Shown piece after piece: positions 42,943-53,800 of a DNA stretch of 64,000 bases. This DNA comes from Salinicoccus halitifaciens. GTDB taxonomy: Bacteria; Bacillota; Bacilli; Staphylococcales; Salinicoccaceae. A model generated the notes under the pieces. It saw only the letters and a program-made list of their open reading frames with translations. It made no database searches and was not told the origin of the DNA. Location: contig NZ_JAJNCU010000004.1 in assembly GCF_021026095.1 (NCBI RefSeq), forward strand, positions 1-64,000. Reading direction: 5' to 3'. Each line of letters begins with the position of its first letter. Position 1 is the stretch's first letter. The translations under genes and the position numbers were made by a program.

Positions 42943-43908
42943 TCAGCTGTCCATCACCATATTCGGTTTCTTCTTCAGGCTGTGCCGGCCGTTGATGAAG
43001 CGGACTGTCCCGGACTTCGCCCTCATGACCACCGAGGACGTTTCGGCGTAGCTGCCCTTGAACTGCACGCCCTTCATCATCTCCCCGTCGGTCACCGCCG
43101 TTGCGGCAAATATCGAATCGTCCCCTTTTACCATATCGTCCATCAGGAACTTTTTGTCCACATCGACACCCATGGACTCACACCGCACCACCTCGTCATC
43201 ATTCATGGGGTGCAGGCGCCCTTGGAAATCCCCGCCCAGGCATTTGATGCCGACGGCGGAGATCACGCCTTCGGGGGCACCGCCGATCCCGAGCATGATA
43301 TCGACACCTGTCCAGTCGAAGCATGTGTTGATCGCACCGGCAACGTCACCGTTCTCGAACAGCTTGACCCGGGCGCCGGCTTCCCTTGCCGCATCGATAT
43401 ACGCCCGGTTGCGCGGACGGTTGATGATCGTCACCGTGACTTCGGAGATCTCCTTATCTTTCGCTTTGGCGACGGCATGGAGGTTATCCGCCACCGTGGC
43501 GTCCAGGTCCACCAGCCCCCGGCACTCCGGACCGACGGCGATCTTGTCCATGTACATGTCCGGTGCATGTAGCAGGTTGCCCTTATCGGCCACCGCGAGC
43601 ACCGTGAGCGCATTCCATCCTCCTGTGGCCACGATTGATGTGCCTTCCAGGGGGTCGACTGCGATATCGATGTCAGGTCCTTCCTTCGTGCCCAGTTTTT
43701 CGCCGATATAAAGCATGGGCGCCTCATCGATCTCACCTTCACCGATGACGACTTCACCTTTCATCGGTATCGTATCAAAGACGGTGCGCATCGCTTCCGT
43801 CGCTGCATCATCCGCCGCTTCCTTCAAACCTTTCCCCACCCATCTCGCACTCTGCAGGGCAGCGGCCTCGGTCACCCGGACCAGCTCCATCGATAAACTT
43901 CTTTCCAT
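42943..43908 (-). CDS. glpX: fructose-1,6-bisphosphatase class II (GlpX)
   Basis: GlpX hydrolyses fructose-1,6-bisphosphate in gluconeogenesis. The 321-residue lithium-sensitive-type phosphatase fold has [31 protein letters not shown] (metal and phosphate site), and [16 protein letters not shown]. The murZ-glpX-rho order matches B. subtilis. Confidence 0.95.
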   Translation of the reverse strand: MERSLSMELVRVTEAAALQSARWVGKGLKEAADDAATEAMRTVFDTIPMKGEVVIGEGEIDEAPMLYIGEKLGTKEGPDIDIAVDPLEGTSIVATGGWNALTVLAVADKGNLLHAPDMYMDKIAVGPECRGLVDLDATVADNLHAVAKAKDKEISEVTVTIINRPRNRAYIDAAREAGARVKLFENGDVAGAINTCFDWTGVDIMLGIGGAPEGVISAVGIKCLGGDFQGRLHPMNDDEVVRCESMGVDVDKKFLMDDMVKGDDSIFAATAVTDGEMMKGVQFKGSYAETSSVVMRAKSGTVRFINGRHSLKKKPNMVMDS

Positions 43909-43973
43909 AAGGGAACCTCCTGTAATTTTTTCCTCAATAGTATATCACATTGGAAAACAGTGTGACATATACA

Positions 43974-44010
43974 ATGAAAAACCGGGACTGGCCAATGACC
44001 AGTCCCGGTT
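43974..44010 (-). terminator. murZ terminator
   Basis: On the minus strand AACCGGGACTGG-TCATTGG-CCAGTCCCGGTT has a perfect 12-bp stem followed by TTTC, 11 nt after the murZ stop. Confidence 0.92.
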
Positions 44011-44020
44011 ATATGAATGA

Positions 44021-45280
44021 TTACAGTTTTTCTCTCCAGATGTCCGCACCGAGTGCTTCCAGTTTGCTGACGATGTCCGTATAGCCCCGGTCGATATGCG
44101 CGACGTTGTGGATCGTTGTGGTCCCTTCGGCAATCAGACCTGAAAGCAGCAGGCATGCGCCGGCCCGGAGGTCGCTTGCGTAGACTTCCGCACCCTGCAG
44201 GGTTGATGGATAAATCAGGGCGGTGCCGCTGTTTTTATCGATTTTGGCACCCATCCGCCTCAGCTCATCCACATGCCTGAACCTCGCGGGATAAATCGTT
44301 TCGGTGATTTTGCTCACGCCTTCGGTCATGAATAGCAGGGGGGTGATCGGCTGCTGAAGGTCTGTCGCAAAGCCCGGATAAACCTGCGTCTTCACAGACA
44401 CGGGTTTATATGTTTCCGGACGGGAAATGACTACATAATCATCACCGGTTTCGATGTGGACCCCGGCTTCCTCGAGTTTTGAAGTCAGCGACTCCATGTG
44501 CAGCGGGATGATGTTGTTCACCCGGTAATCCTTCCCTGCAATCGCACCTGCTATCATATACGTACCCGCTTCGATGCGGTCCGGGATGATGCTGTGGCGC
44601 GTGCCGTGAAGCTTTTCGACGCCGTTGATCTTGATGGTGTCCGTGCCGGCGCCTTTGATGTCCGCGCCCATCTTGTTGAGCAGCGAAGCGACATCCACGA
44701 TCTCAGGCTCCTTCGCCACATTTTCAAGGATGGTCCGGCCTTCTGCACAGCTTGCCGCCATCATCAGGTTGATGGTCGCACCGACGCTGACCACATCAAA
44801 GAATATTTTGGCACCGGTGAGCTTTTCCGCTTCCAGATACATCGCACCGTACTCATTGGTCACTTTGGCGCCGAGTGCTTCAAACCCTTTGATGTGCTGG
44901 TCGATCGGCCTCGGACCGAGCGGGCATCCTCCCGGCAGGCCGATGACGCATTTCCTGAAGCGTGCAAGCATCGCCCCCATCATATAATAGGAAGCTCTGA
45001 GTGACTGGACTTTGGTGTTTGCAAGCGGCATATTCTCCGCTTCACCGCCATTGATCTTAAGGTTCGTGCCTTCCAGTTCGGTCCTGATGTTCAAGTCGTT
45101 CAACAGGCTCATCAAGGTGGTGACATCCGATATTTCAGGCAGCCCTTCCAGAAGCACTTCCCCTTCGGATGCCATCAGTGAAGCAGGAATCAATGCCACT
45201 GCACTGTTTTTTGCGCCGCTGATGTCCACTTCCCCCGTCAGGGTCCGTCCACCGCGTACTTTTATCACTTCTTTAGTCAT
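44021..45280 (-). CDS. murZ: second UDP-GlcNAc 1-carboxyvinyltransferase (MurZ/MurAB)
   Basis: This is a paralogue of MurA, 419 residues. It retains [13 protein letters not shown] and the active Cys in [16 protein letters not shown], so it is probably active and fosfomycin-sensitive. Low-GC Gram-positives usually have two MurA enzymes, and the position tal-murZ-glpX-rho marks this as the MurAB/MurZ copy. Confidence 0.95.
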   Translation of the reverse strand: MTKEVIKVRGGRTLTGEVDISGAKNSAVALIPASLMASEGEVLLEGLPEISDVTTLMSLLNDLNIRTELEGTNLKINGGEAENMPLANTKVQSLRASYYMMGAMLARFRKCVIGLPGGCPLGPRPIDQHIKGFEALGAKVTNEYGAMYLEAEKLTGAKIFFDVVSVGATINLMMAASCAEGRTILENVAKEPEIVDVASLLNKMGADIKGAGTDTIKINGVEKLHGTRHSIIPDRIEAGTYMIAGAIAGKDYRVNNIIPLHMESLTSKLEEAGVHIETGDDYVVISRPETYKPVSVKTQVYPGFATDLQQPITPLLFMTEGVSKITETIYPARFRHVDELRRMGAKIDKNSGTALIYPSTLQGAEVYASDLRAGACLLLSGLIAEGTTTIHNVAHIDRGYTDIVSKLEALGADIWREKL

Positions 45281-45309
45281 ATGCTTACTCCTAACTTAAA
45301 ATAGGACCT

Positions 45310-45954
45310 TTATTTGTCCTTGTTCCAGTCATTCAAAAACTGTTCGATGCCCTTGTCCGTCAGAGGATGATCCGTCAGTTTCTTCAGCACTTTGTAAGGG
45401 ATCGTCGCGATATGCGCACCTTTCAGGGCGGCACCGTGCACATGGCCTTCATTCCTGATTGATGCAGCGATGATTTCGGTGTCGATGCCATGCAGTTCAA
45501 AAATTACGCTGATGTCTTCAATCAGCTGGAGCCCTTCAAGGCCGATGTCATCCAGGCGGCCGATGAACGGGGATACGTAAGTGGCGCCGGCGCGTGCGGC
45601 AGTCAGCGCCTGCACCGTATTGAACACGAGCGTGACGTTCGTCTTGATGCCTTCCGCCGCCAATACTTTCACGGCTTTCATGCCTTCACCCGTCATCGGG
45701 ATCTTGACGATGATGTGCTTGTGGAGCTTCGCAAGCTCCCGGCCTTCTTCGATCATGCCTTCGGCATCGAGGGCGATCACTTCGCCGCTGACCGGCCCTT
45801 CAACCAGCTCGCAGATTTCAACGAGGCGGTCATGGAAGGAGATGTCCTTCTCCTTTGCAACGAGCGACGGATTCGTGGTCACACCGCTCAGCACGCCCCA
45901 CTCATGTATTTCTTTAATTTCATCCATATTTGCTGTATCAATAAAATACTTCAT
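45310..45954 (-). CDS. tal: transaldolase / fructose-6-phosphate aldolase family
   Basis: A 214-residue single-domain TalC/MipB-type aldolase with the Schiff-base Lys in [13 protein letters not shown] and the N-terminal [16 protein letters not shown] and [11 protein letters not shown]. It is either transaldolase of the pentose phosphate pathway or F6P aldolase; the Bacillus enzyme at this locus is a transaldolase. GGAGGA precedes ATG 45954; the frame is open 30 nt further. The fbaA gene found beside it in B. subtilis is missing. Confidence 0.9.
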   Translation of the reverse strand: MKYFIDTANMDEIKEIHEWGVLSGVTTNPSLVAKEKDISFHDRLVEICELVEGPVSGEVIALDAEGMIEEGRELAKLHKHIIVKIPMTGEGMKAVKVLAAEGIKTNVTLVFNTVQALTAARAGATYVSPFIGRLDDIGLEGLQLIEDISVIFELHGIDTEIIAASIRNEGHVHGAALKGAHIATIPYKVLKKLTDHPLTDKGIEQFLNDWNKDK

Positions 45955-46156
45955 AATCAAAAGTCCTCCATTATATTCTTTCATCCATTATATAAGATTA
46001 TTGTTTATGCCGGCAAAGAAAACGATGGAAATGATGCACATCCATCTTTGAAACCGATTTCCCCGCCTGATGGTGCAGTTTTTTTGATAATGCCCAAATA
46101 AATATCCAATTTAATGTTAAAATATATACACTGACTACTTTTTCGAGGTGAATATC

Positions 46157-46669
46157 ATGGATAAGATATTACAGACACAACTGAATAACATATATAACCA
46201 AATAAACGCCCAGGAAGAAGAGATCGAGATTGCAGCGAGGCTGCTTGCGCAGGCGGTGCACGGGGAAGGCCGCGTGGTGATGAAAACTTTTCATGATTTC
46301 ACCAAAATCGAACCGCTCCTCACCGGAGGGGAGCTGAAGCTCGGCAGCCCTTCCCTTTTTTCCTCCCTGGAAGCGCTCGACACCCCCGACAGGGTGCTTG
46401 TCATCGCCAATACCTTCGATGAGGAAGTCAAGGCGTTCACCGGGACATTATACGAGAATTCCGTCGAATTCGTCCTGATCTCAAACTACAACAGGCATGA
46501 AGCGGAGACGATCGACAGTTTCCATCATTATATCGACTTATCCTCACCGAGGCCGCTCATACCGACGCCGGCCTTCGACAAAATCGTCAATCCATACATC
46601 AACGCATTCACATACATCTATTACCATCTGTATGTACTGATTGATGAAATGACGAATGAGGAGTATTAA
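46157..46669 (+). CDS. DUF2529 family protein (YwjG-like)
   Basis: A 170-residue protein located, like ywjG, next to pyrG, here convergent with it. The pattern GEGRVVMKTFHDFTKIEPLL ... VLVIANTFDEEVKAFTG ... FVLISNYNRHEAETIDSFHHYIDL suggests a sugar-isomerase (SIS)-like Rossmann fold. Its function is unknown. I chose ATG 46157 after GAGGTGA; a GTG at 46148 is inside that ribosome site. Confidence 0.82.
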   Translation: MDKILQTQLNNIYNQINAQEEEIEIAARLLAQAVHGEGRVVMKTFHDFTKIEPLLTGGELKLGSPSLFSSLEALDTPDRVLVIANTFDEEVKAFTGTLYENSVEFVLISNYNRHEAETIDSFHHYIDLSSPRPLIPTPAFDKIVNPYINAFTYIYYHLYVLIDEMTNEEY

Positions 46670-46692
46670 AAAATCCCCCGGAGGGGATTTTT

Positions 46693-46695
<3 letters not shown>
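46667..46695. terminator. bidirectional terminator ywjG-like / pyrG
   Basis: The stem AAATCCCC / GGGGATTT has loop CCGGA and A/T runs on both sides, between convergent genes. Confidence 0.9.
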
Positions 46696-48363
<1,668 letters not shown>

Positions 48364-48370
48364 TCAGGGA

Positions 48371-48409
48371 GCCCAAATAAAATAATAGCACTTTCTGTAA
48401 TAAAGTCAA
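48371..48409 (-). promoter_or_regulatory. pyrG promoter with GGGC start site
   Basis: TTGACT (48409-48404), 16 bp, TATTAT (48387-48382), then 7 nt to GGGCTCCC starting at 48374. The initially transcribed GGGCU is the same as that of the reiterative-initiation promoter of B. subtilis pyrG. Confidence 0.85.
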
Positions 48410-48421
48410 CTATAATTTGGA

Positions 48422-48958
48422 TCAGACACTTTTCTCATCATCTTCATAATTGTCTTCCAGATCATCGGTATCATCATATTCCAGCGTTTCACCGAGGGGC
48501 TCATCGAGTGTTTCGTCCAATTCCTCATCCGCCCTGTCGTTCAAAGGCGAGTGCAGGTCTTCGGTGTCACTGTCAACGAGGTCCTTATCCTGATCGAATG
48601 CATCCGCCGGCGTGTCATCCTGCTCCTCTTCAAATACCACTTCATCTTCTTCTGTTGCGAGCTCGATCTTATGGATGGTCGGTGCGACTTTATCCGAGAT
48701 GTCGTCTACGGAATACCAGTCGCGGAGGCCCCAGACATTCTCGCCTGTCGATAAAAATCTGCCGTCAGTGTTCAGGTCGGTGTAGAACTGGAGTATGCGG
48801 TTTTCTATTTCTTCATCACTGTAGCCGCCGACTTCCTTGAACTTGTCTATGATGTCGTAAAGGTCAGTGTCTTCGCCCTTATCCTGGAGGTAGATATAGG
48901 ACATATCTATAAATGAATTCTCATCCATCATTTCTTTTGAATAATTGTCTATTCTCAT
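48422..48958 (-). CDS. rpoE: RNA polymerase delta subunit
   Basis: This 178-residue Gram-positive-specific subunit increases RNAP recycling and sensitivity to initiating NTPs. The N-terminal HARE-HTH domain ([30 protein letters not shown] ... [21 protein letters not shown]) is followed by a disordered tail of almost only Asp and Glu from about residue 103. It lies immediately upstream of pyrG, as in Bacilli. Confidence 0.96.
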   Translation of the reverse strand: MRIDNYSKEMMDENSFIDMSYIYLQDKGEDTDLYDIIDKFKEVGGYSDEEIENRILQFYTDLNTDGRFLSTGENVWGLRDWYSVDDISDKVAPTIHKIELATEEDEVVFEEEQDDTPADAFDQDKDLVDSDTEDLHSPLNDRADEELDETLDEPLGETLEYDDTDDLEDNYEDDEKSV

Positions 48959-49030
48959 TGATTTACACCCTTTCGTTCGCTCGTATCTTCAGCTATGATA
49001 CAGTTATTTATACGCCCGCGCAAGAAGTAT

Positions 49031-49870
49031 TTAATATTTCACATACTTGATATACAAGTCTGCTTTATCCGACTCTTTGAAACGCGTAAAACCGACATGT
49101 TCGAACAGTCTGTTGATGTACTGGTCCTCATTTGCCTCCACTGCCACAACCGATACATCTTCCACGTTCCGCCTGAGGAATGTGCCGAGCTGCCGCAGGG
49201 CACTGGAGGCGATGCCCCGCTCTCTTTTTTCGGCATCGACGAATACATCCTCCAGATGAAGCGTCTCCCCGTCAATCACCCCTTCAAGGTAACCGACAAC
49301 CTCCTCATTATCAAGCACTATATCGACCTTCAGATGAGGGAGCTCCTTTTCATGGTCCAGCTTCAGCTTGATGTTGCTGACATATTTCCGGTCGAGGTCC
49401 AGATAATACAGCCGCTCAAAACCCACAGGCCCGTCTTCCTTGGTCGCAGTATGGATGAAACCCGCCCTCTCATATAAGTTCCATGCCGCGGCATTTTCTG
49501 CATCCACGACGAGATGCAGGTGATCGAAATCGGAGAAATGCTCCTGGACGAAAAGCGGCAGATTCATCGCCACTTCGGTTCCATATCCCTTTCCCTGGAC
49601 GTTTTCGTTGATGGACAGGGAACGGACGAACACCGCTTCCTTCACCGTATCATAGCCTTCATGCCTGTAATGCTTATGAAGTACGAAAAAGCCGACGACC
49701 CCGTCTTCCCCGCTCTCGACGACACACGGCATGCGCGCCTCATCCTCCACTGCCTCATCAAGCACTTCCAGCGGCAGGCTGGTGTATTCGAGCTGTGCGC
49801 CGCTCAATTTGAAATTTTTAAGTTCTTCCCTGTCCGCCTCTTTGAACGGGCGGATTTCAATGTTATTCAT
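49031..49870 (-). CDS. tandem GNAT-domain N-acetyltransferase
   Basis: This 279-residue protein has two GNAT folds. The N-terminal half (about 1-150) has the acetyl-CoA loop NVQGKGYGTEVAM and the AAAWNLYERAGF motif. The C-terminal half (about 155-279) has AEKRERGIASSALRQL and INRLFEHVGF. The substrate is unknown. It is divergent from the BCCT gene by nearly 300 nt. Confidence 0.82.
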   Translation of the reverse strand: MNNIEIRPFKEADREELKNFKLSGAQLEYTSLPLEVLDEAVEDEARMPCVVESGEDGVVGFFVLHKHYRHEGYDTVKEAVFVRSLSINENVQGKGYGTEVAMNLPLFVQEHFSDFDHLHLVVDAENAAAWNLYERAGFIHTATKEDGPVGFERLYYLDLDRKYVSNIKLKLDHEKELPHLKVDIVLDNEEVVGYLEGVIDGETLHLEDVFVDAEKRERGIASSALRQLGTFLRRNVEDVSVVAVEANEDQYINRLFEHVGFTRFKESDKADLYIKYVKY

Positions 49871-50019
49871 AATTGTGACCCCTTTTTGACATATGTATTT
49901 AATTTGTTATGATACTGAATATACCTTTTCAATTATACTTCGGTCTTTATAGGTGATTAACCCGAAATGTAGTTGGACAAACATTTCAGTTTCATCAAAT
50001 CAATATCAGGGTAATTTAA

Positions 50020-50091
50020 TTGACAATCTACTCAGCAATTATTTTACTATCAGCGCGGCACCGCTGGTACAGGGTACCAGCGGTGCCTTTT
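50020..50091 (+). promoter_or_regulatory. BCCT gene promoter and 5' leader hairpin
   Basis: TTGACA at 50020-50025 with TTTACT 17 bp later (or TACTAT at 19 bp) would start transcription near 50055. Immediately after is a perfect 14-bp stem GGCACCGCTGGTAC (50057-50070), loop AGG, GTACCAGCGGTGCC (50074-50087) and TTTT. There is no upstream plus-strand gene for it to terminate. It is therefore a candidate attenuator or 5' stabilising stem of the transporter mRNA, 77 nt before the start codon. Confidence 0.65.
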
Positions 50092-50167
50092 ATGGAAACT
50101 CCCCAGAATATACATAGCCACCAGATTTCCGTAGACATGCTGAAAAAAATTTATGGAGGTTTTCAGA

Positions 50168-51751
50168 GTGAGTAAAGGAAAAGGACAGGATGAACCTAAA
50201 AATGACAGGGAGATTTTACCCGGCGAACAGAGCTCCAAGCTCGGCACCGTCTTCTGGGGTGCGGGCGGAGTCATCGCACTCGCGGCACTGCTTGCCATAA
50301 TTTTCCCCGAAACGGTGGAAAATGCCTCATACGGCATTTACGATACGATTGCCCGGAACTTCAACTGGTTATTCTTGATCAGCGTCTTCGGTTTTGGCGT
50401 ATTCCTGCTGTTTCTTGCAATTTCGCCGTACGGCCGCATCAAACTCGGAACGGATGATTCGAAGCCGGAATTTTCATTCCGTTCATGGATCGGTATGCTG
50501 TTCTCGAGCGGACTCGGAGTCGGTCTTGTGTTCTACGGGGTCGCAGAGCCGATGGAACATTTCATGATCGCGCCTTTCCCGGGCGGGGAAGTCGAATCCT
50601 ATGAAGCGGCACGCACCGCCATGGGCTACACATTCTTCCACTGGGGCATTTCCCAATGGTCGATATTCGGGGTCGCAGGCCTCGCAATCGGATACAGCCA
50701 GTACCGCAAAAAGAAGAATGGCATGGTGTCCACATCACTTGAACCTTTGTTCGGCCAGAACTATAATCAACCATCCAGAAGGCTGATCGATATTTTGGCG
50801 GTCATCGCGACAATCACGGGGATGTCCACTTCGGTCGGACTCGGGATACTGCAGATGGACGGCGGCCTGAACTTCGCCTTCGGCCTGCCTTCAGGACCTG
50901 CCACACAGATCACCCTCACCGTCCTGATGGTGGTTCTGTTCCTGTTCTCGACGATAACCGGACTGAAAAGGGGCATCAAGTGGCTGAGCAACCTGAACAT
51001 GGCACTTGCATTGTTCCTGACGCTCTTCGTCCTGTTCACGGGACCGTTCACCTTCATCATGGAAACTTTCGTACTCGGCATCGGGGACTACTTGAGGAAC
51101 TATGTCGGATATTCACTCAGGACACAGCCGTACTCAGGAGAAACCTGGGTGCAGGAATGGACCGTCTTCTACTGGGCGTGGGTCATCGCATGGAGCCCGT
51201 TCATCGGTTCATTCGTCGCCAGGGTCTCCAAAGGACGTACAATACGTGAATACGTGCTCGGCATACTGATCGTGCCTCCGCTGCTTTCATTCCTGTGGAT
51301 CGCGGCACTCGGCGGCACAGCGATGTACTCCGACTTATTCAATGGTACGAACATCGGTGAAATCGTCCTGGATGACCAGACTGCGGCACTCTTCACCATG
51401 TTCGAGCAGGTACCGATGACTGCCATCACCTCGGCCATTGCGATCATCCTGATATTCACTTTCCTGGTGACTTCTGCGGATTCGGCAACATACATCGTCG
51501 CGGGGATGACATCCGGAAATACGGAAAACCCGTCCACACGACTGAAAGTGCTTTGGGGGCTGCTGCTCGGTTTCCTGACGATCTCCCTGATCCTTGCAGG
51601 CGGGCTCAGCAGTTTACAGGCCGCTTCCCTCCTTGCGGGGCTGCCGTTCACACTGATACTGATACTGATGATCTTTGCAGTTTCAAAGTCCCTCAGACGT
51701 GAATCCAATGAAGCATTGAAACGACGTCCAAGAAGGACAAAACTTAAATAA
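50168..51751 (+). CDS. BCCT-family glycine betaine/choline/carnitine transporter
   Basis: A 527-residue betaine-choline-carnitine transporter with about twelve helices, importing compatible solutes with Na+. The glycine-rich stretch GMSTSVGLGILQMDGGL (TM5) and the aromatic signature WTVFYWAWVIAWSPFIGSFVARVSKGRTIREYVLG (TM8) are clear. The start is GTG 50168 after GGAGG; an ATG at 50153 is in the ribosome site. Substrate specificity cannot be told. It fits a halotolerant lifestyle. Confidence 0.93.
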   Translation: MSKGKGQDEPKNDREILPGEQSSKLGTVFWGAGGVIALAALLAIIFPETVENASYGIYDTIARNFNWLFLISVFGFGVFLLFLAISPYGRIKLGTDDSKPEFSFRSWIGMLFSSGLGVGLVFYGVAEPMEHFMIAPFPGGEVESYEAARTAMGYTFFHWGISQWSIFGVAGLAIGYSQYRKKKNGMVSTSLEPLFGQNYNQPSRRLIDILAVIATITGMSTSVGLGILQMDGGLNFAFGLPSGPATQITLTVLMVVLFLFSTITGLKRGIKWLSNLNMALALFLTLFVLFTGPFTFIMETFVLGIGDYLRNYVGYSLRTQPYSGETWVQEWTVFYWAWVIAWSPFIGSFVARVSKGRTIREYVLGILIVPPLLSFLWIAALGGTAMYSDLFNGTNIGEIVLDDQTAALFTMFEQVPMTAITSAIAIILIFTFLVTSADSATYIVAGMTSGNTENPSTRLKVLWGLLLGFLTISLILAGGLSSLQAASLLAGLPFTLILILMIFAVSKSLRRESNEALKRRPRRTKLK

Positions 51752-51767
51752 TTTATACAAAATTTTT

Positions 51768-51804
51768 AATGTCATTGGTATACTATTGCCAATGACATTT
51801 TTTT
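51768..51804 (+). terminator. BCCT gene terminator
   Basis: AATGTCATTGG, a 10-nt loop, CCAATGACATT and then TTTTTT, between the transporter and coaW. Confidence 0.88.
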
Positions 51805-51816
51805 GGGGGCAGATTT

Positions 51817-52620
51817 ATGAAGATAGGGATCGATGCCGGAGGCACTTTATTGAAGATCGTATTTATCAAGGATGATGGCGGCCGTGTTTTCAGGAAGGTG
51901 CCCGCCCTGGATATAGACGGCTTCGCAGATGAACTGAACCGGGAGTACCCGGAAGCGGAAATCCACCTCACCGGCGGCAAGGCAGAATACATGAGCCGCA
52001 TATTGGACCATGAAGTGAAGCATGCCATCGAGTTCGATGCCACCTACACGGGGCTCAGACAATTGATGGAAGAGCAGGATTTACATATTGAAAGATTCGT
52101 CTATTTGAATGTCGGCACCGGCACATCCTTCCACCAGGCCGACGCCCGCGGTCAGAAAAGGGCTGGCGGCACAGGGGTCGGCGGCGGGACGCTGATGGGG
52201 TTATCCTACCTGCTGACAGGCGTCGAAAAATTTGAAGATATCGTCACCCTCGCAAAAGAAGGTGACCGCGACGCAATCGACCTGAAAGTCCACCATATAT
52301 ATGCAGGGGATGCTTCACCGATACCCGGCGACCTTACGGCCAGCAATTTCGGCAACGTGAAATCCGGGGACAGGGAGAAAGCCAGGCACGCTGATGAACT
52401 CCAGGCAGTCATCGGCCTCGTCGCTGAAACCGTGAGCACGGTCGGCATTAATCTGGCGGATGGTTTCGGCACGAGGGATATCGTCTTCATCGGTTCCACC
52501 CTGCTTAATAATGATGTGATGATCGATACGATCAGACATTATGTCTCACTCAAGGGCATGCAGCCGCACTTCATCGAAAATGGTGAGTTCTCAGGCGCAC
52601 TCGGTGTATTGATGGTGTGA
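51817..52620 (+). CDS. coaW: type II pantothenate kinase
   Basis: This enzyme phosphorylates pantothenate, the first step of CoA synthesis. The 267-residue acetate/sugar-kinase fold protein has phosphate-1 motif GIDAGGTLLKIVF, LNVGTGTSFH and GGTGVGGGTLMGL. Staphylococci use this type II enzyme, which is not feedback-inhibited by CoA, and it lies near pyrG-rpoE there too. Confidence 0.94.
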   Translation: MKIGIDAGGTLLKIVFIKDDGGRVFRKVPALDIDGFADELNREYPEAEIHLTGGKAEYMSRILDHEVKHAIEFDATYTGLRQLMEEQDLHIERFVYLNVGTGTSFHQADARGQKRAGGTGVGGGTLMGLSYLLTGVEKFEDIVTLAKEGDRDAIDLKVHHIYAGDASPIPGDLTASNFGNVKSGDREKARHADELQAVIGLVAETVSTVGINLADGFGTRDIVFIGSTLLNNDVMIDTIRHYVSLKGMQPHFIENGEFSGALGVLMV

Positions 52621-52687
52621 TCTCAATATGGTTTTTATCGTTCCGGTGCTTTAAAATAGAAGGTAGAGGAATATCGGGAGGGGTTCG

Positions 52688-53308
52688 ATGAAACTCATAC
52701 TATTACTGATGTCTGTACCTTTTCTGTTCATCTCCTGCATAACGACGCTCGCCGGCCTGGATTCCGGGGATGGGGACATGCCGGAGGAAGCGGAACAGGA
52801 GGAAGTGGCGGAAATGGATGATGGTGAAGAAGCCGAAGAAGAAGATCCGGAACCTCCGGAGGTGACGCCTGTAAACATCACATCAGAAGCCTTCATTTCC
52901 AATTTTTTCACGGCTGCCTACGAGTACCGCACCATTTCGATCGGCTCGAGCTACGATTACATGACCAGCATACTGGGTGAACCGGAAGGCAGCGGCGAGA
53001 TCACCGATGGCGTTTATTACCACTATGAACATATCGGCTTCAATTTTCCGGCGTCTGCAGAAGATGCCGATACGGCGGAGCTGCGCATAGACGGGATCAT
53101 CATTTTCCTGGAGGCGTTCTCCAAGATGGACGCCGTTGAAAATTACGGCTGGCCGACCGAAGATGATGTCGGGAACTTCAGGATGCTCTATGACAGCGAC
53201 CCCGACAACGGCTACTATATCATGATGCCTTACGACCAGGAGGATTACGTGACGGCTCTGCTGCTGCACACTGAAGATTTCCAGGATACTTCCCTCGCTG
53301 ATGATTGA
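52688..53308 (+). CDS. putative lipoprotein with acidic linker
   Basis: This 206-residue protein of unknown family has a signal sequence (about 1-17) with a lipobox-like FISC (Cys about 17) and then a Glu/Asp-rich stretch (about 30-55). A folded domain follows from about residue 65 (IGSSYDYMTSILGEPEGSGEITDGVYYHYEHIGFNFP), reminiscent of small secreted domains with a 'SYDYMTSxLGEPxxxG' pattern in Gram-positives. GGGAGGGG precedes ATG 52688. It may form a unit with coaW but is 67 nt away. The function is unknown. Confidence 0.75.
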   Translation: MKLILLLMSVPFLFISCITTLAGLDSGDGDMPEEAEQEEVAEMDDGEEAEEEDPEPPEVTPVNITSEAFISNFFTAAYEYRTISIGSSYDYMTSILGEPEGSGEITDGVYYHYEHIGFNFPASAEDADTAELRIDGIIIFLEAFSKMDAVENYGWPTEDDVGNFRMLYDSDPDNGYYIMMPYDQEDYVTALLLHTEDFQDTSLADD

Positions 53309-53356
53309 AATATAAATAATGCTCCCCGGATATCCGGGGAGCATTATTTATATTTC
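53307..53356. terminator. perfect 50-bp palindrome / bidirectional terminator
   Basis: The arms are 25 bp and exactly complementary with no spacer. The core is GCTCCCCGGAT/ATCCGGGGAGC, flanked by AT-rich arms (TATAAATAAT / ATTATTTATA). It contains or touches both stop codons of the convergent lipoprotein and OsmC genes. The GC core followed by A/T-rich arms can terminate in both directions. Confidence 0.92.
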
Positions 53357-53764
53357 TTCACCATTCAAAATCGCTTTGACCGTAAAGTCTGCATTCAGTG
53401 AGTTCACGGCGGAACAGTATTTCTCATGGGATAAGTTCAGCGCGCGGTTCAATATCTTCGCAGGCACATTCCCCTCCACCTTCACTGTGATCTCGACATC
53501 CGTGAAGCGCTTCGGTTCGATTTCTGCACGTCTGCCGTCGAGTTCAAGCTCAAGTTTTTCCACTTTATCCATCTGATGCCTCATGATGACGCACATATCG
53601 ATGCCCATGCATCCGGCAACGCCGTGCAGCACCATCTCCATCGGTGACGGTGCGCTTCCGGAGCCGCCCGCCTCTTTCCTTGCATCCATTTTGACGGTGT
53701 GTCCGGAAACATCCGCCGTCGATTCGAATGAGATGTCCCCGAGCCATTTCGTATTCACTTTCAT
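53348..53764 (-). CDS. OsmC family protein
   Basis: A 138-residue OsmC/Ohr-fold protein. The two reactive cysteines are in HGVAGCMGIDMCVIM (Cys about 51, with a second Cys at 56) and EKYCSAV (about 117). Family members reduce organic hydroperoxides with thiols; this one is closer to the YhfA-like branch than to Ohr, by eye. GGAGGAATCATA precedes ATG 53764. Confidence 0.88.
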   Translation of the reverse strand: MKVNTKWLGDISFESTADVSGHTVKMDARKEAGGSGSAPSPMEMVLHGVAGCMGIDMCVIMRHQMDKVEKLELELDGRRAEIEPKRFTDVEITVKVEGNVPAKILNRALNLSHEKYCSAVNSLNADFTVKAILNGEEI

Positions 53765-53800
53765 TATGATTCCTCCGATCAGCAATAGTCACATATCATT

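Noticed and set aside
42982-43711. Long plus-strand frames antisense to glpX
   Set aside because: Two overlapping frames mirror glpX codons; glpX carries all family motifs on the other strand.
50057-50087. Hairpin as an ordinary terminator of an upstream gene
   Set aside because: The upstream gene (49031-49870) is on the opposite strand and points away, so no plus-strand transcript needs to end here.
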